A stretch of DNA of 64,000 nt. Origin: Exiguobacterium acetylicum DSM 20416. GTDB taxonomy: Bacteria; Bacillota; Bacilli; Exiguobacteriales; Exiguobacteriaceae. The notes under the pieces are model-generated. The model made no database searches. It saw nothing but the letters and a program-made list of their open reading frames with translations, and was not told the origin of the DNA. The stretch spans positions 2,480,001 to 2,544,000 of the forward strand of contig NZ_JNIR01000001.1 of the NCBI RefSeq assembly GCF_000702605.1. The letters run 5' to 3'. This document shows positions 60,527 to 64,000 of this stretch, one piece after another. Within the stretch, counting starts at the first letter, position 1; each line of letters opens with the position of its first letter. Made by a program: the position numbers and the translations under genes.

Positions 60527-62079
60527 ATTATACTGCCGTTGCTTTATTTGCTGCGATCGTCGGTTTGACGCTCGTCATTACATACTTTGCTGCTCGTAAA
60601 ACAAAAACTGCTAACGACTTTTATACAGCGGACGGTGGACTCACTGGTGCACAAAATGGGATGGCGATTGCCGGCGACTATATGTCTGCTGCCTCGTTCC
60701 TCGGAATTGCTGGGATGATTGCTTTAGCCGGATTCGACGGATTCTTCTACTCGATCGGCTTCCTCGTTGCCTATCTGGTTGTCTTGTACCTCGTTGCCGA
60801 ACCACTTCGGAACCTTGGGAAATACACGATGGCGGATATGATTGCCGCTCGGTTCAATGCTTCAAAAGTTCGCGGAGTCGCCGCCATGAACTCAATCGCG
60901 ATCTCGATTTTCTATATGATTGCACAACTCGTCGGTGCGGGTGCCTTGATTGAACTGTTGTTAGGAATTCCTTACACGACGAGTGTCATCATCGTCGGTA
61001 TCTTGATGACAGTCTATGTTGTCTTCGGTGGTATGACAGCGACCTCATGGGTTCAAATCATCAAAGCGATCCTCTTGATGGCAGGAACAGCTGTCATCTC
61101 ATTCATGGTCTTCGCAAAGTTTGATTTCTCGATCTTCAAGATGTTCTCAGAAGTCAAACAAGCGACACCGCTCGGTGATTCATTCTTGAATCCCGGAAAC
61201 AAGTTCAAGTTACCACTCGATACGATCTCATTAAATCTCGCACTCGTTCTCGGAACGGCTGGATTACCACATATCTTGATTCGTTTCTTTACTGTTAAGG
61301 ATGCCCCGACAGCTCGTAAATCTGTCGTTTATGCGACATGGATCATCGGTGCCTTTTACATCTTGACGATCTTCCTCGGCTTTGGTGCCGCTGCTTTCGT
61401 TGGTTCTGAAGATATCATTGCTGCCAATGCTGCTGGTAACATGGCGGCACCACTTCTCGCCCAAGCACTTGGTGGCGATTTACTCTTTGCGTTCGTTGCC
61501 GCGGTCGCCTTTGCGACGATCCTCGCTGTTGTTGCGGGACTCGTCTTATCCGCAGCATCTGCCTTTGCCCATGATTTCTATAGTCATATTTTACGTAAAG
61601 GACAAGCGACGGAAAAAGAACAGATGACAGCAGCACGACTCGCTTCTATCGCCGTCGCCATGATTTCGATGGTACTCGCATTATTCGCACAAACGATGAA
61701 CGTCGCGTTCCTTGTTTCGCTTGCCTTTGCTGTCGCAGCAAGTGCCAACTTGCCAGTTATTCTCTTGACGATCTTCTGGCGCCGTTTCAATACTGGCGGG
61801 GCAGTCACAGGTATGGTCGTCGGGTTATTCTCATCACTGATTCTCGTCGCACTCAGTCCAAATCTTTGGGCAGTCGACGGTTCAGCCTTGTTCGTCGGGG
61901 AAGCCCTCTTCCCGTTGACGAATCCAGGAATCGTCTCCATCCCACTTGGTTTCCTCGGAGCCATCGTCGGGACATTGTTGACGAAATCGAACGAAGTTGC
62001 CGGTAACTTCGAACGAATCATAGTTAAGGCCAATACCGGTATCGATGCAGCCACGGAAGTCGCCGCGTCAAAAGAATAA
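60523..62079 (+). CDS. Acetate/monocarboxylate sodium symporter (SSS family, ActP/YwcA-like)
   Basis: 518 residues, 13 helices. N terminus NDFYTADGGLTGAQNGMAIAGDYMSAASFLG and GGMTATSWVQIIKA are typical of ActP. It takes up acetate, pyruvate or propionate with Na+. Overlaps the DUF485 gene. The promoter has a cre site and a GntR-type palindrome, so preferred sugars and an organic acid signal probably control it. Terminator at 62091-62127. Confidence 0.92.
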   Translation: MNYTAVALFAAIVGLTLVITYFAARKTKTANDFYTADGGLTGAQNGMAIAGDYMSAASFLGIAGMIALAGFDGFFYSIGFLVAYLVVLYLVAEPLRNLGKYTMADMIAARFNASKVRGVAAMNSIAISIFYMIAQLVGAGALIELLLGIPYTTSVIIVGILMTVYVVFGGMTATSWVQIIKAILLMAGTAVISFMVFAKFDFSIFKMFSEVKQATPLGDSFLNPGNKFKLPLDTISLNLALVLGTAGLPHILIRFFTVKDAPTARKSVVYATWIIGAFYILTIFLGFGAAAFVGSEDIIAANAAGNMAAPLLAQALGGDLLFAFVAAVAFATILAVVAGLVLSAASAFAHDFYSHILRKGQATEKEQMTAARLASIAVAMISMVLALFAQTMNVAFLVSLAFAVAASANLPVILLTIFWRRFNTGGAVTGMVVGLFSSLILVALSPNLWAVDGSALFVGEALFPLTNPGIVSIPLGFLGAIVGTLLTKSNEVAGNFERIIVKANTGIDAATEVAASKE

Positions 62080-62090
62080 GTTCCCCTTAA

Positions 62091-62127
62091 CGGCTCCTTC
62101 AACCCCCTTGAAGGAGCCGTCCCCTTT
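62091..62127 (+). terminator. Intrinsic terminator (weak tail)
   Basis: CGGCTCCTTCA acccc TTGAAGGAGCCG; strong stem followed by TCCCCTTTTAC. Confidence 0.72.
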
Positions 62128-62194
62128 TACATTCTTCTCATTCATTGCCATACTAAGTGGATAATAGAGAAGAAAAGGGAAAGGAAGACTGTAC

Positions 62195-63052
62195 ATGGAT
62201 CTCGCTTTTTATTATTTCTTAATCCTCGGATTTTTCATTGGAATCATCTCCGGCTTTTTCGGAATCGGTGGCGGTATCATTTTAACGCCGCTACTGCTCA
62301 TTTTAGGATATGCCCCAAGTGTTGCGATCGCGACCAGCCTCATGCTAACACTTGGTTCAACCGTTTCAGGTACAATCTCTCACTTACGCCTTAAAAATGT
62401 CGTCTGGCGCGATAGTCTCGTCGTCGGTGGCGTCGGAATCATCGGTTCGACGATCGCGACACCACTCGTCCTTCGTTTAGAGGAAGTTAACGGTGCCCAT
62501 CTCGTGATCTCGATCGTTTATATCGGACTCTTACTCTACTTCGCGAATAAGTTCTTACGTCCAAAATCGACGACCGGTGAACAGACGGGTTGGAAAAATC
62601 GATATCTCGCCCTTGCTTTCACTGGTCTGTTCGCTGGATTCATCTCTTCGCTCCTCGGTGTCAGCGGTGGATTCATCATCACACCGTTACTCGTCGGGAT
62701 CGTTGGCTATGAGTTGAAACGTGCGGTCGGAACGAGTATTGCTTCCGCGTTACTGATTGTCCTATCGGGACTCGTCAACTATACGGTCGCGAGTACGAAT
62801 ATCGATATTCTCGTTGGGATCATGCTGATTGTCGGCGCCTTGCTCGGAGCACCGATTGGCGCGAAGCAGTTGACGCATTTCGAAAGTCCGTTCGTCAAAA
62901 AGTACCTCGGGATTTTCTATTTGACGGTTGCGGTCAGTGTCCTCCTCGAAGTCATCGGCTGGAACGTCGCTTCACTCTCCGTTCTCGTTGCGCTTAGTTT
63001 GATTTTCTTACTGACACTCCTCATCTACAGTCGTCGTCGAACGAATGGGTGA
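62195..63052 (+). CDS. TauE/SafE-family anion exporter
   Basis: 285 residues, eight helices in two repeats: GIISGFFGIGGGIILTPLLL and GFISSLLGVSGGFIITPLLV, the TauE/SafE hallmark. Family members export sulfite, sulfoacetate or other organosulfur anions, or take up related compounds; the substrate cannot be read from the sequence. GAAAGGAAGAC precedes the ATG. Monocistronic. Confidence 0.87.
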   Translation: MDLAFYYFLILGFFIGIISGFFGIGGGIILTPLLLILGYAPSVAIATSLMLTLGSTVSGTISHLRLKNVVWRDSLVVGGVGIIGSTIATPLVLRLEEVNGAHLVISIVYIGLLLYFANKFLRPKSTTGEQTGWKNRYLALAFTGLFAGFISSLLGVSGGFIITPLLVGIVGYELKRAVGTSIASALLIVLSGLVNYTVASTNIDILVGIMLIVGALLGAPIGAKQLTHFESPFVKKYLGIFYLTVAVSVLLEVIGWNVASLSVLVALSLIFLLTLLIYSRRRTNG

Positions 63053-63065
63053 ATCGTCTCATCAG

Positions 63066-63105
63066 AAAAGCGGTGATGCCCCCTATCAGGCATCACCGCT
63101 TTTTT
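63066..63105. terminator. Bidirectional terminator
   Basis: AAAAGCGGTGATGCC / GGCATCACCGCTTTTTT between the TauE gene (+) and the AGCS gene (-). Confidence 0.9.
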
Positions 63106-63108
63106 CCG

Positions 63109-64000
63109 TTAAGCCACTCGTTTGTGACCGGCTCGTTCATAGTCTCTCGTTTGTTCAATGACTAAGTGTGACAAGAACAACATTCCGATCAAGTTCGGAA
63201 TCATCATCAGTCCATTCGCAATATCTGCGACGAGCCACAGAGGTTCTAATTGCGCGACTGCACCATAACAGGCTGCGAGCGCAAAGAACACGCGGTATCC
63301 TTCGTTGAAGCGTGTCGTACCGCTCAAGTACTCCAAGCATTTCTCTCCATAGACATACCAACCAATGATCGTTGAATAACCGAAGAAGAAGACGGAGAAA
63401 GCGACCGTCCATTCTCCAAATGATCCAAGGACACTCGCAAAGGCGGTTGCCGTAAGCGCGGCTCCGGAAAGATTCGCATCGTGTGTCATGCCTGAATGTA
63501 GTCCGCCTGACGGATCCCAAAAACCTGTCGTCAGAAGGACGAGTGCCGTCATCGTACAGACGATCAAGGTTACGATGAAAGTACTCGTCATCGAAATCAA
63601 TCCCTGTTCGACTGGACGCTCACTTTTTGCAGATCCAGCAATCAAGGCTGCCGTCCCAAGTCCTGCTTCGTTCGTGAAAATGCCTCGTGCTACACCGACT
63701 TGCATCGCCATCATGATCGATACACCGGTGAAGGCTCCCGCTGGCGCAAGCGGCTGGAAGGCATACTCAAAGATTAAACCAAAGGCTGGTAGAATCTGAT
63801 CTGCCTTCAATACTAAAAGGACACAAGCGGCACCGATATAAAGTAAGCTCATGATCGGAACGAAGATCGTCGAAATCGCACTGACGCGTTCAAGTCCACC
63901 ACGAATCGATACATAGACCGCAATTGCAAGCAGAATGCCGAACACTAGCAGCGGCACGTGGAACGATTGCTCGAGTACCGTTGCCATCGCATTCGCTTGC
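63109..64000 (-). CDS. Sodium:alanine symporter family protein (C-terminal part; runs off the right edge)
   Basis: Frame open from the right edge, so the ATG at 63987 is probably internal and about 297 residues of the C-terminal part are visible. AGCS features: ARGIFTNEAGLGTAALIAGSAKSE, FSVFFFGYSTIIGWYVYGEKCLEYL and WLVADIANGLMMIPNLIGM. It is a second, clearly diverged, AGCS symporter in addition to the one at 16768. N-terminal signature outside the window. Confidence 0.9.
   Translation of the reverse strand, partial: QANAMATVLEQSFHVPLLVFGILLAIAVYVSIRGGLERVSAISTIFVPIMSLLYIGAACVLLVLKADQILPAFGLIFEYAFQPLAPAGAFTGVSIMMAMQVGVARGIFTNEAGLGTAALIAGSAKSERPVEQGLISMTSTFIVTLIVCTMTALVLLTTGFWDPSGGLHSGMTHDANLSGAALTATAFASVLGSFGEWTVAFSVFFFGYSTIIGWYVYGEKCLEYLSGTTRFNEGYRVFFALAACYGAVAQLEPLWLVADIANGLMMIPNLIGMLFLSHLVIEQTRDYERAGHKRVA

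Overview
The window looks like a chromosomal segment of a low-to-moderate GC Gram-positive bacterium of the order Bacillales, most plausibly Exiguobacterium. The reasons are strong AGGAGG ribosome sites, B. subtilis-like gene order around acpS-alr-mazEF-sigB-tex, a T-box, an S-box riboswitch, Fur/Zur/cre-like operators, and lipoproteins with LAAC lipoboxes. No phage, transposase, CRISPR array, rRNA or tRNA gene was seen. The genus assignment is inference.

Layout. 1-5241 (minus strand): tex (cut by the left edge), sigB-rsbW-rsbV, the mazF/mazE toxin-antitoxin pair, alr and acpS; a rhomboid protease is divergent. Compared with B. subtilis, rsbRA/S/T/U and rsbX are absent from the locus. 6-16 kb: small metabolic operons (pterin dehydratase, NAD salvage pncA-pncB), an orphan zinc-binding lipoprotein behind a Zur-like box, a SAM riboswitch controlling an NhaC-family transporter (MetT type), and an aldo/keto reductase. 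16-21 kb: an alanine/glycine symporter and a four-domain sulfur-transfer fusion (CoA-disulfide reductase, rhodanese, TusA, DsrE2) whose promoter spacer carries a CsoR/CstR-like operator.

The most unusual part is 21.6-29.9 kb. One promoter with a Fur box in its spacer precedes eight tightly packed genes: a repeat-containing lipoprotein, a UDP-glucuronate-4-epimerase-like enzyme, a flippase-like membrane protein, a membrane phosphodiesterase, a polyprenyl-phosphate-type glycosyltransferase, a membrane-anchored secreted helical protein, an FTR1 iron permease and a polytopic GT-C-like glycosyltransferase. It looks like an iron-starvation-induced iron importer tied to a cell-surface glycosylation pathway. 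I propose this as the candidate undescribed system.

30-46 kb: an acetyltransferase, a YitT-family protein preceded by a roughly 200-nt structured leader whose last hairpin hides its Shine-Dalgarno sequence, a water-forming NADH oxidase behind an Rex/FNR-like palindrome, a sigma-B-type stress dehydrogenase, a three-repeat acidic surface protein next to a two-component system, an M50 protease, a MATE pump, a DEDDh exonuclease, an old yellow enzyme and an MMPL transporter. Two copies of a roughly 145-bp palindromic repeat lie at 15983-16126 and 41579-41723.

46-64 kb: a small YycC-like protein, a tail-anchored type I pullulanase, YajQ, 3-hydroxybutyrate dehydrogenase with a divergent LysR regulator, T-box-controlled argS, a diguanylate cyclase, an esterase, TrhO, an acetate-type symporter operon with a perfect cre site and a TGGT-N3-ACCA operator, a TauE exporter, and a second alanine symporter cut by the right edge. 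Most units are separated by clear intrinsic terminators.
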